Assembly (NCBI RefSeq): GCF_003056055.1
Contig: NZ_PYFP01000001.1
Location: forward strand, 1,302,001-1,366,000
DNA: 64,000 bases
Direction: 5' to 3'
Source of the DNA: Glaciimonas sp. PCH181
Lineage (GTDB): Bacteria; Pseudomonadota; Gammaproteobacteria; Burkholderiales; Burkholderiaceae_D
This document shows positions 43,638 to 53,377 of this stretch, piece after piece; position 1 is the stretch's first letter; each line of letters starts with the position of its first letter. The notes beneath the pieces are model-generated. The model did no database searches. It worked only from the letters and a program-made list of their open reading frames with translations, and was not told where the DNA came from. Made by a program: the position numbers and the translations under genes.

Positions 43638-44915
43638 ATGCATCAGCTCCCGCACTTTTCGCAACAACGGCATTACTCGGTACTTATTATCGGTGGCGGC
43701 CAAGCCGGTCTATCGATGAGTTATAACCTCAAACAACAAGGTATCGACCATCTGATCCTAGAAAAAAATCGTCTCGGCCACGCATGGCGCAGCGAGCGCT
43801 GGGACTCCTTTTGTCTGGTTACACCGAACTGGCAATGCACGCTGCCAGGTTTCCCTTATGCGGGTAACGACCCTTACGGCTTCATGAAAAAAGATGACAT
43901 CGTCGACTACATCGATCAATACATTTCCTCATTCCAACCGCCTGCAGCAGAAGGCGTGGCGGTGACGCGGTTGAGTCGCAATGTGGAAAATATCTTTGAG
44001 ATCGAAACATCGCAATGCACATTAACCGCAGATCAGGTCGTGGTCGCTATCGGCGGCTATCACATCCCGATTCTTCCGCCCGCTGCGGAAAAACTACCAG
44101 CGCATATTCTGCAATTGCATTCTTCCGATTACGTCAATCCAGAGTCGTTACCAGCCGGTGAAATACTCGTCGTCGGTACGGGTCAATCCGGTTGCCAGAT
44201 TGCGGAAGACTTACATTTGACTGGTCGTCGCGTGCATTTATGTGTCGGCGATGCGCCGCGCGTGGCGCGTACCTATCGCGGCAAGGATGTTGTGGAGTGG
44301 CTGGATAACATGAAATATTACGATCTTCCCGTCGAACGCCATCCCTTGGGAACCGGCGTGCGTGAAAAAACCAATCATTACGTCACCGGACGCGATGGCG
44401 GCCGCGATATCGATTTGCGAAAATTTGCATTAGAAGGCATGCAATTGTATGGCCGCTTTGAAGACATCGTTGATGGTGTCGCCATGTTTGGCAACGCATT
44501 AAAGGCGCATCTCGACAGCGCCGATGCCGTCTCTGAAAACATTAAAAATAACATCGATAAATTTATTACAGAGAATGCCATCGATGCGCCAATTGAAGCG
44601 CGTTACGTGCCAGTCTGGGAACCGAGCGCAGCGACCCCGCGAAGCCTGCACCTGGACAACGACAACATCGCTGTCGTGATCTGGTGCATCGGCTTTCGTA
44701 CCGACTTTAGCTGGATTGAAGAGACCATCTTTGATGAAAAGGGCTATCCCGGCCATACCCGCGGGATAACCGCTGTACCGGGTTTATATTTCCTGGGCCT
44801 GCCTTGGCAATATACGTGGGGATCTGGCAGATTTTCCGGGATTGCGCGAGATGCCGGTCATTTGTTGGAACATATCATTGCGCATCGCAGCGAGCGGGAA
44901 CAAATGGTGGCATAG
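43638..44915 (+). CDS. nitH: Nit1C flavin-dependent oxidoreductase (MSMEG_0569 family)
   Basis: 425-residue FAD/NADPH monooxygenase-like enzyme from ATG 43638, preceded by CTGGAG. The N-terminal FAD motif GGGQAG (about residues 18-23) and a second nucleotide motif VVGTGQSG (about 178-185) are present; the end contains GLYFLGLPW and HTRGITAVPG, the FAD-binding C-terminal pattern. Frame extension to 43374 overlaps nitG and is not real. The reaction is unknown; it may oxidise the nitrile-derived substrate. It is the last gene of the cluster. Confidence 0.92.
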   Translation: MHQLPHFSQQRHYSVLIIGGGQAGLSMSYNLKQQGIDHLILEKNRLGHAWRSERWDSFCLVTPNWQCTLPGFPYAGNDPYGFMKKDDIVDYIDQYISSFQPPAAEGVAVTRLSRNVENIFEIETSQCTLTADQVVVAIGGYHIPILPPAAEKLPAHILQLHSSDYVNPESLPAGEILVVGTGQSGCQIAEDLHLTGRRVHLCVGDAPRVARTYRGKDVVEWLDNMKYYDLPVERHPLGTGVREKTNHYVTGRDGGRDIDLRKFALEGMQLYGRFEDIVDGVAMFGNALKAHLDSADAVSENIKNNIDKFITENAIDAPIEARYVPVWEPSAATPRSLHLDNDNIAVVIWCIGFRTDFSWIEETIFDEKGYPGHTRGITAVPGLYFLGLPWQYTWGSGRFSGIARDAGHLLEHIIAHRSEREQMVA

Positions 44916-44931
44916 ACGGGCGGCAAGGTCA

Positions 44932-44984
44932 TTGCGCAAGGTAATGCTGCTATCTTCAACTAAGATACTCACGACCTTGCGCAA
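44932..44984. repeat. Nested hairpin after nitH
   Basis: Outer arms TTGCGCAAGGT (44932-44942) and ACCTTGCGCAA (44974-44984), perfect 11-bp stem. The loop holds a second hairpin TATCTT-CAACT-AAGATA. It lies between the convergent nitH and the SphA-like gene. It lacks a T-run, so it is a candidate mRNA 3' structure rather than a standard intrinsic terminator. Confidence 0.55.
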
Positions 44985-45016
44985 ACGGCTAATACGACCC
45001 GCCTCATCCTAACAAT

Positions 45017-45916
45017 CTAAAAAGGAAGTAATGCTTTTATCCAAAAGGCTTTTCCTTCAGGACGATTGCGAACATCCATTTCCTGTTGATACTTGGCGGT
45101 GATAAAAAAGCCTTTGCCATTGTCGTATTTGATCGAAGGTCCGATAGCAAAAGCCTGACCTTTATTATTCGGCACGTTAATACCATTTTGTTGGTCTGTC
45201 GTGATTTGCTTGTAAGCGTAACCGCCAACGCCCGCAACCCAATTATTGGCAAATCCATAGCCCACCGAATAGTCAAAATGGAGTTCTTTTCCCGATGTGT
45301 AGTTGGTGTCCTTATTTTTCAGATTGAAGTCAAACATCAGCTTCGCATCCATATTCCAACCGGCCGGATCAATATAACTGACCGCGTATACTGGCTGAAT
45401 AGTCCAGTAGTTACGGCCAATATTGGCTAACGCATTTTTATCATAGTCGCCGGTCGGGACGAAAATATCCAATCCAAGAACACTATGCAGTTTATTGCTA
45501 TGGTGATAGCCGAGCGCCACTGCGGTGATATCCAGATCGCCAATACCCGTCTTGGTTTGGCCGGTGCCATTGACGTTCACATCCAGACGAACCAACGGAA
45601 TAAGTATCGCGTGCGCTACCTGCCCGCCAAGAAACGTGTTACCAGTGACCCACACAAATCGCGGTATCAACGCATCTGCAGTGACTTTAAAATTAATCGG
45701 GACGGTATTTCCGTTATTGTCCTTGAGCGTATCGGCCGTATAGTGCTCAGCATAAAAAAGCGTGTAAAAACCGGGCGGCGGAAGCGCGCCGACAAGATAG
45801 TTTTCAGCTCCCATCGGATAGGTTGAACCGCCGCCTTCAGTTGCTAGCGCTGCTTGCGAAATGATTGTGGCGGCAATAGCAATGCTCGCCAAATACGCCA
45901 TCTTCTTTATTTTCAT
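45017..45916 (-). CDS. SphA-like outer-membrane protein of phenol meta-degradation clusters
   Basis: 299 residues with a signal peptide (about 1-25, AALA|TEGG) and many amphipathic beta-strands ending in a C-terminal Phe, as expected for an outer-membrane barrel. It matches the phenol MetA-degradation / SphA-like family found next to aromatic-degradation genes and may help uptake of aromatic substrates; the transport role is inferred. The start has GGAGAC upstream. It is the last gene of the phenol block, 177 nt after dmpI, and may have its own promoter. Confidence 0.85.
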   Translation of the reverse strand: MKIKKMAYLASIAIAATIISQAALATEGGGSTYPMGAENYLVGALPPPGFYTLFYAEHYTADTLKDNNGNTVPINFKVTADALIPRFVWVTGNTFLGGQVAHAILIPLVRLDVNVNGTGQTKTGIGDLDITAVALGYHHSNKLHSVLGLDIFVPTGDYDKNALANIGRNYWTIQPVYAVSYIDPAGWNMDAKLMFDFNLKNKDTNYTSGKELHFDYSVGYGFANNWVAGVGGYAYKQITTDQQNGINVPNNKGQAFAIGPSIKYDNGKGFFITAKYQQEMDVRNRPEGKAFWIKALLPF

Positions 45917-46093
45917 GCTTGTCTCCCATTATTAATATCGGATCATTTTTATTGTGTTTTTTTCTGGTGCTTGACTGAAGTGTGTGATCTCCTTTTTACA
46001 GACACACTCTCCCTCTCCCTCCATCGAAGAGGAAAAACGTGTCATTGAAATTTTTTAGATTTAGAGACTACTGCGGCATGCGCAGCAACTCAC

Positions 46094-46285
46094 TCAGCGC
46101 CCAAGCTCGCCAGCGCTTTTACCGCCGATACCGAAATGTTCTTTGGGCATCTCTGTCAAAATCACGCGTACTGTCTCAGGTTTAGCGTCAATGGCTTCGT
46201 GCATCGCCTCCGTGATCTTGGCGATCAACTTGCGCTTTTGTTCGACCGTGCGCCCTTCCAGTAAATATATTTGGCAAATAGGCAT
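46094..46285 (-). CDS. dmpI: 4-oxalocrotonate tautomerase
   Basis: 63-residue tautomerase converting 2-hydroxymuconate to 2-oxohex-3-enedioate (4-oxalocrotonate branch of the meta pathway). The catalytic amino-terminal Pro is at position 2 (Pro1 after Met removal), and Arg residues at positions 12 and 40 match the family's catalytic arginines. It is the last catabolic gene of the dmp operon order. Confidence 0.96.
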   Translation of the reverse strand: MPICQIYLLEGRTVEQKRKLIAKITEAMHEAIDAKPETVRVILTEMPKEHFGIGGKSAGELGR

Positions 46286-46319
46286 AGCAACCTCATCTAT
46301 AAAAATATTAGTGATTTTT

Positions 46320-47108
46320 TCAAGAAAAACGCACGCTGACAGACCCCAATTCTTGCACCCGCAACGTAACGTTATCGCCTGCTTTGACCCTGACGGCCTC
46401 GGTAATTGCCCCCGACAAAATCAAGGTTCCCGCCGGAATTTCTTCACCCCGCTCACCCAGCAGATTAGCCAACATCGCGATCGCAGCCGCTGGATGACCA
46501 AGGACCGCAGCCCCGGCGCCTAGGGCGACTACTTCACCATTTTTTTCCATCACTATGCCAAGGGTCCGTAAGTCCAGATCTTCGACCGGACGGATGCGCC
46601 CACCGACCACAAACCGCGAGGATGAGCAGTTATCAGCGACCACGCTTTTCAGATCAAACTTAAAGTCGCGGTAACGCGAATCAATGATTTCGATCGCTGG
46701 CATCACGAAATCGGTCGCCGCCAATACCGTGCCGATGTGGCAGCCAGGCCCCTTCAGCACTGCCTTGGTAACGAAGGCAATCTCCGGTTCGACTTTCGGA
46801 TGAATCAGCTTGGAGATTTCGATCTCTCCACCTTCCGGCACAGAAAAATAATCTGCCAGAAAGCCAAATACCGGTGTGTCAACGCTCATCTGTTTCATCT
46901 TGGCATGTGAGGTCAGCCCTGCTTTTAAGCCGACGATTCTGCAACCCCGCGCAATCTTGCGTCGTTTGATTTCATCCTGAATGGCATAAGCATCATCCCA
47001 ATCCATTTCAGGATGATCGTCAGTGATTTTGGTGGTATCCCGCGCAGCCAGCTCGCAACTTTCCAGATGTTCTGCCAATGCAGCTATCGTGGCTTTATCT
47101 AATTTCAT
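46320..47108 (-). CDS. dmpH: 4-oxalocrotonate decarboxylase
   Basis: 262-residue metal-dependent decarboxylase that turns 2-oxohex-3-enedioate into 2-hydroxypenta-2,4-dienoate. It belongs to the same fold family as dmpE, and motifs GLKAGLTS, PEIAFV, and GAGAAVLGHP parallel those in the hydratase. DmpH and DmpE act as a complex. It is 34 nt upstream of dmpI and 27 nt downstream of dmpG. Confidence 0.95.
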   Translation of the reverse strand: MKLDKATIAALAEHLESCELAARDTTKITDDHPEMDWDDAYAIQDEIKRRKIARGCRIVGLKAGLTSHAKMKQMSVDTPVFGFLADYFSVPEGGEIEISKLIHPKVEPEIAFVTKAVLKGPGCHIGTVLAATDFVMPAIEIIDSRYRDFKFDLKSVVADNCSSSRFVVGGRIRPVEDLDLRTLGIVMEKNGEVVALGAGAAVLGHPAAAIAMLANLLGERGEEIPAGTLILSGAITEAVRVKAGDNVTLRVQELGSVSVRFS

Positions 47109-47135
47109 GTTATTACCCTCGTTAAAATTAACCGA

Positions 47136-48164
47136 TTACATCAAGCCACGTGCACGCGCCATCGTCATCGCGGTGTCTTCGATCATGTCTTCCTGGCCGC
47201 CGACCATGCCACGACGCCCTAGTTCGACCAAAATATCGCGTGCGGAAATTTTGTATTTGGCTTCGGCCCGTTTAGCGAATAACAGGAATGAGGAATACAC
47301 ACCCGCATAGCCCAAGGTCAGCGAATCACGGTCAATCCGAATCATGTGATCCATCATCGGCACCACCAGATCTTCGGCAACATCCGAAATCTTGAAGACA
47401 TCAACGCCAGTCTCGATCCCCATGCGTGCACAAACTGCCACGAATACCTCCATCGGCGTATTGCCTGCGCCCGCGCCCAAACCGGCTGCCGCGGCATCGA
47501 TACGATTTGCACCGTACTCAACCGCCACTAAAGAGTTCGCCACACCCATCGCCAGATTGTGGTGACCGTGAAACCCTAGTTCGGTATTGGGTTTCAATTT
47601 CTCACGCAACAGGCCGATGCGCGACTTCACATCTTCCGGCAACATGTAACCGGCGGAATCGGTGCAATAAATACAATTGGCACCGTAACTTTCCATCAGA
47701 CGCGCTTGTTCGACTATCTTCTCAGGCGACGCCATATGCGCCATCATCAGAAAACCAACGGTATCCATCTCAAGTTTGCGGGCATAGCTGATGTGCTGCT
47801 CGGAAACATCGGCCTCTGTGCAATGGGTTGCGACACGAATGGTATTGACGCCCAAATCACGGGCCATCTGCAAATGATCTACGGTTCCGATGCCAGGCAA
47901 TAGCAGCGCCGATATCTTGGCTTGTTTCATCAACGGAATCACGCTGCTGAGATATTCTTCATCGGTATGCGCGGGGAAGCCATAGTTGACAGACGAGCCG
48001 CCCAGCCCGTCGCCGTGCGTCACCTCAATCAATGGCACACCGGCAGCATCCAGACCTTGCGCAATACTTTTCATTTGATCCAACGACATTTGATGGCGTT
48101 TGGGATGCATCCCATCGCGCAATGTCATATCGTGAACCGTGATTTTTTTTCCTTGGAGTGTCAT
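47136..48164 (-). CDS. dmpG: 4-hydroxy-2-oxovalerate aldolase
   Basis: 342-residue Mn-dependent TIM-barrel aldolase splitting 4-hydroxy-2-oxovalerate to pyruvate and acetaldehyde. The N-terminal [12 protein letters not shown] motif (about residues 15-26) and [13 protein letters not shown] (metal-binding His) are visible. It forms a channelling complex with DmpF, whose gene ends 9 nt upstream. Confidence 0.97.
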   Translation of the reverse strand: MTLQGKKITVHDMTLRDGMHPKRHQMSLDQMKSIAQGLDAAGVPLIEVTHGDGLGGSSVNYGFPAHTDEEYLSSVIPLMKQAKISALLLPGIGTVDHLQMARDLGVNTIRVATHCTEADVSEQHISYARKLEMDTVGFLMMAHMASPEKIVEQARLMESYGANCIYCTDSAGYMLPEDVKSRIGLLREKLKPNTELGFHGHHNLAMGVANSLVAVEYGANRIDAAAAGLGAGAGNTPMEVFVAVCARMGIETGVDVFKISDVAEDLVVPMMDHMIRIDRDSLTLGYAGVYSSFLLFAKRAEAKYKISARDILVELGRRGMVGGQEDMIEDTAMTMARARGLM

Positions 48165-48173
48165 GATGCTTCC

Positions 48174-49085
48174 TTACGCCGTGACCGGCTCAAGAGTGAG
48201 TTTGCCGTTGATAATTTCTTCGGCAAACATTTCCGCAGTGCGGGCGGCGGCGGCAGTCATGATGTCCAGATTGCCTGCATATTTCGGCAAGTAATCGCCC
48301 AGACCCTCTACCTCCATAAAGACAGACACCCGATTGCCATCAAATACGGGACCATTGACCAGCTTGTATCCGGGCACATATTTCTGGACTTCCTTGATCA
48401 TGGCGTGGATAGAGGCGGTAATTTTGTCGCGATTCGGTTCCGTCTCGGTCAGACAATGAATCGTGTCGCGCATGATCATTGCCGGTTCAGCTGGATTGAT
48501 AATAATGATCGCTTTGCCCTTTTTAGCGCCGCCCACTTTTTCCACCGCACCCGCAGTCGTACGGGTAAATTCATCGATATTTTTCCGCGTGCCGGGCCCG
48601 ACCGATTTGGAAGAAACCGTGGCGACGATTTCACCGTAACTGACTGGCTGGACACGTGAAATAGCAGCTACCATCGGGATAGTCGCCTGTCCACCGCAGG
48701 TGACCATGTTGACGTTCATTTCACCCTTGCCGACATGTTCCAGCAAGTTGACCGGAGGAACGCAATACAGACCGATGGCCGCTGGCGTAAGATCGATCAT
48801 CAGCACGCCCAGCGCGTTCAGCTTGCGCGAATTCTCCGCATGAACATAAGCCGACGTTGCATCAAACGCGATCTGAATATTGTCGGCAGCAACGTACGGC
48901 AACAATCCATCTACACCGTCTGCGGTAGTTTTCAGGCCCATATCGGCGGCCCGTTTCAAGCCTTCGGAGGCCGGATCGATACCGACCATCCATACCGGCT
49001 CTAAAAAGGGACTACGCTGTAATTTATAAAGAAGATCGGTGCCAATATTGCCGGGGCCGATCAATGCACATTTGATTTTTTTCAT
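48174..49085 (-). CDS. dmpF: Acetaldehyde dehydrogenase, CoA-acylating
   Basis: 303-residue NAD- and CoA-dependent enzyme that turns the acetaldehyde made by DmpG into acetyl-CoA. It has an N-terminal Rossmann motif ([13 protein letters not shown], about 10-22) and the catalytic Cys in [12 protein letters not shown] (about residue 130). It directly precedes dmpG. Confidence 0.97.
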   Translation of the reverse strand: MKKIKCALIGPGNIGTDLLYKLQRSPFLEPVWMVGIDPASEGLKRAADMGLKTTADGVDGLLPYVAADNIQIAFDATSAYVHAENSRKLNALGVLMIDLTPAAIGLYCVPPVNLLEHVGKGEMNVNMVTCGGQATIPMVAAISRVQPVSYGEIVATVSSKSVGPGTRKNIDEFTRTTAGAVEKVGGAKKGKAIIIINPAEPAMIMRDTIHCLTETEPNRDKITASIHAMIKEVQKYVPGYKLVNGPVFDGNRVSVFMEVEGLGDYLPKYAGNLDIMTAAAARTAEMFAEEIINGKLTLEPVTA

Positions 49086-49103
49086 ATTGATCTTCCGTTG
49101 AAA

Positions 49104-49886
49104 CTAGTAAAAACGTACTGAACAGCCACCGATACCGCCGATGGATACGTGTAGGTTATCCCCGGCCTTCACCGGAAACATCGCCGCCAGTGAGCCGGAC
49201 AAAATGACTTCTCCGGCTTTTAATGGAATGCCTAGTCGGCCCATTGTGTTGGCAAGCCACGTCACCGCATTCACCGGTCCGCCTAATGCCGCAGCCCCGG
49301 CCCCGGTGCCAACGATTTCACCGTTCTTTTCCAGCACCATGCCGCAAGTGGAAAGATCGACTTTACGGGGATCAACCGCGTGACCGCCCAACACAAACAC
49401 ACCGCAAGAAGCGTTATCTGCGACCGTATCCTGAATTTTTATTTTCCAATCCTTGATACGTGAATCAACAATTTCAAAACACGGCATCACACATTCAGTG
49501 GCACGCAATACATCGGCATTGCTGATGCCCGGCCCCATCAGATCGTGCTTAAGAATGAATGCGATTTCACCCTCCGCTTTTGGCTGGATCAGGCTAGACA
49601 TCGGGATAGCATCGCCTTCGTTGTAAATCATGCTATCAAGCAGATAGCCAAAATCCGGCTGGTGCACGTCAAGCATGTCCATCACAGCTTTACTGGTGAC
49701 GCCGATCTTTTTTCCAACAATGCGTGCGCCATTGGCAATCCGCCGCGACAACATATGTTGCTGAATGTGATACGCATCTTCAATCGTCATCCCGGGTACG
49801 CTGTTGGTCAGCGGATCGATCGTTTTGCAATCTATGAGCGCCTGATACAACGCATCGCCAAACTGCTGAATTTTTTGCTGTTCCAT
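49104..49886 (-). CDS. dmpE: 2-oxopent-4-enoate hydratase
   Basis: 260-residue hydratase adding water to 2-hydroxypenta-2,4-dienoate to give 4-hydroxy-2-oxovalerate. Family motifs GKKIGVTSKAV, AEGEIAFIL and GAGAAALGGPVNAVTWLA are present; the sequence is paralogous to dmpH. It lies between dmpD (47 nt) and dmpF (18 nt). Confidence 0.95.
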   Translation of the reverse strand: MEQQKIQQFGDALYQALIDCKTIDPLTNSVPGMTIEDAYHIQQHMLSRRIANGARIVGKKIGVTSKAVMDMLDVHQPDFGYLLDSMIYNEGDAIPMSSLIQPKAEGEIAFILKHDLMGPGISNADVLRATECVMPCFEIVDSRIKDWKIKIQDTVADNASCGVFVLGGHAVDPRKVDLSTCGMVLEKNGEIVGTGAGAAALGGPVNAVTWLANTMGRLGIPLKAGEVILSGSLAAMFPVKAGDNLHVSIGGIGGCSVRFY

Positions 49887-49933
49887 GAATAGGTATCCAA
49901 AAATAATGTTGATGTTGATGACGTGGGGGATAG

Positions 49934-50764
49934 TCAGGATTCAGTCAAAAATTGGGTCACCAGTTTGCTAAACCGCGCTGCATGTTCGATTTGCGTCCAA
50001 TGACCGCAACGTCCATATACATGCAATTGCGAGCGCGATATCCAGTCTGCCAAAGTCAGTGAACTTGATAGCGGAATCACCTGATCTTCGCGGCCGTGAA
50101 TTACCAGCGTCTCATGCGGAATCGCCCGAATATCCTGCTCCCGACTCGCCAGCGCATCTACACTGTTTTGGCGTGGCGCTGGAAACATGGATGAAAACGT
50201 CTCTTGAAAGCCAGACTGGATAGAGGCTTTGTAGCGCAGTTCAGCCAGTTCATCGGACATCAGCGTGCGGTCATACGCAAAAATGTCGAGCAATTTACGC
50301 ATATTTTCTATCGAAGGCTGATAGCCCCAGACGGCGTCCAAAGCGGGCGTGATCGGAAATGCGACCCCGGCACTGCCCATTAATACCAGCCGTCTTACCC
50401 GTTGAGGATGACGGATGGCTAACGCCAGTGCCAATGCTCCGCCGAAAGAATTGCCGACGATATCAGCACAGGGAATATCCAGCGCGTCGAGCAGGCCCAC
50501 CATCTGTGCAACCCAGCCAGCAAGGCCATACTTAAAATCCGGTAGTCGCTGGGTATAGCCGAACCCTGCTACGTCAGGCGCGATGACCCGACAATGCTGC
50601 GACAATTCCGGAATCGTCAAGCGCCAGTTTGCCCAGGCGGTAACGCCAGGTCCTGAGCCATGAATCAGCAGAACCGGTGCACCGGTGCCGACGTCGTGAT
50701 AGTTGGTGGCGATGCCATTAACGACAATATTTTTACCGATCTCAAGATTGTTTGCGTGTTCCAT
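49934..50764 (-). CDS. dmpD: 2-hydroxymuconic semialdehyde hydrolase
   Basis: 276-residue alpha/beta-hydrolase that cleaves the ring-fission product of catechol (hydrolytic branch). The oxyanion HGSGPG (about 35-40), nucleophile Ser106 in GNSFGG, Asp in HGREDQVIP, and His in CGHWTQIEH form a normal triad. The ATG at 50764 is chosen. The frame reads on for more than 170 codons into dmpC, which is an artefact. Confidence 0.95.
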   Translation of the reverse strand: MEHANNLEIGKNIVVNGIATNYHDVGTGAPVLLIHGSGPGVTAWANWRLTIPELSQHCRVIAPDVAGFGYTQRLPDFKYGLAGWVAQMVGLLDALDIPCADIVGNSFGGALALALAIRHPQRVRRLVLMGSAGVAFPITPALDAVWGYQPSIENMRKLLDIFAYDRTLMSDELAELRYKASIQSGFQETFSSMFPAPRQNSVDALASREQDIRAIPHETLVIHGREDQVIPLSSSLTLADWISRSQLHVYGRCGHWTQIEHAARFSKLVTQFLTES

Positions 50765-50771
50765 AGCGTCC

Positions 50772-52226
50772 TCAGAGTTTGATGCAAATGTTTTTGAGTT
50801 CGGTGTAAAACTCAAGAGAATGCACGCCCCCTTCGCGTCCAATGCCGGATTGTTTAGTGCCGCCAAACGGTGTACGTAGATCGCGCAAAAACCAGCTATT
50901 GACCCAGACCAGACCAGCCTCGATACGCGCGGCAACCCGATGACCACGTTGTAAATTGCTCGTCCAGATTGAGGCCGCCAGACCATACTGGGTATCGTTC
51001 GCGCGACGGATGACTTCTTCTTCGCTATCGAACGGTGAAATATGGCAGCAAGGCCCAAATACTTCTTCACGACAGACCGCAGCATGGTCGGATAAGCCGG
51101 TCCAGATAGTCGGCTGGACCCACGCGCCATACGCCAGATCACCGGCCATCGCCGGGATACCGCCACCAGTAATAACGGTGGCACCTTCTTCCACTGCTTT
51201 TTTGTAATAAGACAAGACTTTGTTCTTGTGTTCCTGACTGATGAGCGGTCCCATCGTGGTGTCCGATGCAGTCGGCACACCGATTGTCAGTGCTTCCGCG
51301 CCCTGCTTCATGGCGGCGACAAATCTATCGAAAATGGGACGTTCGACATACACCCGTTCGGTGCCGAGACAAACCTGACCGCTGTTCGCAAACACCGAGC
51401 GCAATGTGCCTTCAATCGCCGCCTCGAAATCGCAATCAGCAAAAACGATCGCTGGATTTTTGCCGCCCATTTCCATTGATACCGGGCGCGCACCATCGGC
51501 GGCGGCTTTCATGATGGCTGCTCCGGTTCGTGTTTCGCCGGTAAAAGTAATCGCATTCACGCCCTGATGCGTAGTCAGATATTCACCTGCCGAGCCGGGA
51601 CCAAAACCATGCACTACGTTGTAGACACCTTTTGGAATCCCAACTGCATTCATGACCTCGCCCAGCAAAGTGGCTGTCTGAGGTGTTTCTTCAGAAGGCT
51701 TGACGACGACGGTATTGCCACAGGCCAATGCAGGGCCGACTTTCCACGTCATTAATAACAATGGCAAATTCCACGGGCAGACTACGGCCACCACACCGAC
51801 CGGGCTACGTGTGGCATAGTTGTGCGCACCGCGACCATCGGGGGTCGCGGTCTCAAAAAATTCGGTCGGTACATTCTTCACCACATCGGCAAAGACTTTG
51901 AAATTAGCCGCGCCGCGCGGGATATCCAGATGGCGCGCCAGACTCATCGGCTTACCGGTGTCAGCTACTTCGGCAGCAAGAAAGTCATCGAAACGCCGAT
52001 TGATTTCGTTGGCAACGCCATGCAGCAGATCGGCACGCTCGGCAATTGCCAGTTTTGCCCAAGGTCCACTTAGTGCAGCGCGGGCCGATTCCACGGCGGC
52101 ATCTACCTCAACCTTACCGGCTTCGGCAACCTGTGCGATTACCGCATCATTTAATGGCGAACGCTTTTCAAAGGTTTTTGCCGTCGATACAAATTCACCA
52201 TTGATAAAATTACTAATTTGTTTCAT
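50772..52226 (-). CDS. dmpC: 2-hydroxymuconic semialdehyde dehydrogenase
   Basis: 484-residue NAD-dependent aldehyde dehydrogenase that oxidises 2-hydroxymuconic semialdehyde in the oxalocrotonate branch. It shows the catalytic Cys in SGQVCLGTERV, the Glu in the MEMGGKNP segment, and the cofactor motif TFTGETRTG. It is 163 nt downstream of dmpB, across a 13-bp hairpin. Confidence 0.95.
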   Translation of the reverse strand: MKQISNFINGEFVSTAKTFEKRSPLNDAVIAQVAEAGKVEVDAAVESARAALSGPWAKLAIAERADLLHGVANEINRRFDDFLAAEVADTGKPMSLARHLDIPRGAANFKVFADVVKNVPTEFFETATPDGRGAHNYATRSPVGVVAVVCPWNLPLLLMTWKVGPALACGNTVVVKPSEETPQTATLLGEVMNAVGIPKGVYNVVHGFGPGSAGEYLTTHQGVNAITFTGETRTGAAIMKAAADGARPVSMEMGGKNPAIVFADCDFEAAIEGTLRSVFANSGQVCLGTERVYVERPIFDRFVAAMKQGAEALTIGVPTASDTTMGPLISQEHKNKVLSYYKKAVEEGATVITGGGIPAMAGDLAYGAWVQPTIWTGLSDHAAVCREEVFGPCCHISPFDSEEEVIRRANDTQYGLAASIWTSNLQRGHRVAARIEAGLVWVNSWFLRDLRTPFGGTKQSGIGREGGVHSLEFYTELKNICIKL

Positions 52227-52293
52227 CTCAATTTCTCCATCGAGGTTTTATAAAAGTCAGGCCATCAACCCGATGGCAGCCAGATCGACACCA

Positions 52294-52329
52294 GCGCAGT
52301 TGTCGTCCTACCAAATACGACAACTGCGC
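52294..52329 (-). repeat. Perfect 13-bp hairpin between dmpB and dmpC
   Basis: Arms GCGCAGTTGTCGT (52294-52306) and ACGACAACTGCGC (52317-52329) with loop CCTACCAAAT. It lies in the 162-nt gap of an otherwise tightly packed operon. No T-run follows in the direction of transcription, so it is probably an mRNA-processing or stability structure, or a binding site. Confidence 0.65.
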
Positions 52330-52388
52330 CGATGCCGGTATAGCCAAGCAATACGTTGCCTTTCTGTCAGGGTGGGCAACGTTGCCAT

Positions 52389-53333
52389 TTAGGTATACAC
52401 ACCGGTAAACGACTCGGGCAATTCACCCGTGTGGTAAAAAATCGCTCGCCCGATGTTCTCTTCAGTCCATGTCAACACCGGCATATCCGGTTGCGCGAGA
52501 TAACCTAACCCGGCGAATGTTTCATTGCGGTTGCCAGAAGGATCAAAGAAATAAATGGTTTCGCCACGGGTGATGCCATGACGCGTTGGCGAGACATCGA
52601 TCTTGGTTTTCGTTTTCGCCATCACGTCGGCAGCCTTCAGTACGTCATGCCAACTGTCGAGGAAAAATGACAGATGATGCAGGCCAGAAGTAGCGCCCCC
52701 AACAAAGGCGATATCGTGCGGCGTAGTGGTACGAAACAAGAAAGTAGCGGCTTGGATCGTGCCTTCCGGGCCGACTAATACTTGCTCGCCCAGATAGAAA
52801 TCTAAAACTTCCATCATAAAGCGGGTATTTTCGGCGACCGTATTGATGCCTTTGGCGGGGTCCATTTCACACATCAACAAGCAGTGATCAAGCCAATGTG
52901 CGCCTGCCCCTTTCAGGTCATCCGGCCAAGGATCGGGATTAACGGTACCGACATCCTTGCCTGCAAATTCTTTCTTTGCGAACAACAGCATTTCGTGACC
53001 GCTGGGCAGGAAAAATTTCAGTGCCCGCCCGCATAGCGGTAAGCTACCTTCGGCGACCCATTCAGTAGAAATACCGTATTCCTCGATACGGCTTTTGAAA
53101 CCATCGAGTTCGGCGTCGCGCTCGACCTTATAAGCGACGTGATTCATTCCGGCACGATCCGAGGGCGTCAGGATTACAGAATACTTATCCCATTCATCCC
53201 AGCATTTAAGATAGACGTTGCCAGCGCTGTCGCGATACGTGATCTTCATGCCGATCACATTTTGATAATGTTTAAGGGCCGCTTCCATATCCATTACTTT
53301 GATGCTTATGTGGCCGATTCTCATCACACCCAT
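52389..53333 (-). CDS. dmpB: Catechol 2,3-dioxygenase (extradiol)
   Basis: Fe(II) enzyme that opens catechol to 2-hydroxymuconic semialdehyde. 314 residues in two vicinal-oxygen-chelate domains. The iron ligands are visible as His150 (LDHCLLM), His220 (GLHHLSF) and Glu271 (GNRNETF), equivalent to 153/214/265 of XylE; the 9-residue insertion between the first two ligands is a difference from XylE. AGGAGG precedes the start at 53333. Confidence 0.97.
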   Translation of the reverse strand: MGVMRIGHISIKVMDMEAALKHYQNVIGMKITYRDSAGNVYLKCWDEWDKYSVILTPSDRAGMNHVAYKVERDAELDGFKSRIEEYGISTEWVAEGSLPLCGRALKFFLPSGHEMLLFAKKEFAGKDVGTVNPDPWPDDLKGAGAHWLDHCLLMCEMDPAKGINTVAENTRFMMEVLDFYLGEQVLVGPEGTIQAATFLFRTTTPHDIAFVGGATSGLHHLSFFLDSWHDVLKAADVMAKTKTKIDVSPTRHGITRGETIYFFDPSGNRNETFAGLGYLAQPDMPVLTWTEENIGRAIFYHTGELPESFTGVYT

Positions 53334-53377
53334 GTCATTCCTCCTATTATTATTGAAGCTAAAATGCCGTCACACCT

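Noticed and set aside
50765..51280. Long upstream extension of dmpD
   Set aside because: It lies inside dmpC in another frame; the homologous start is ATG 50764.
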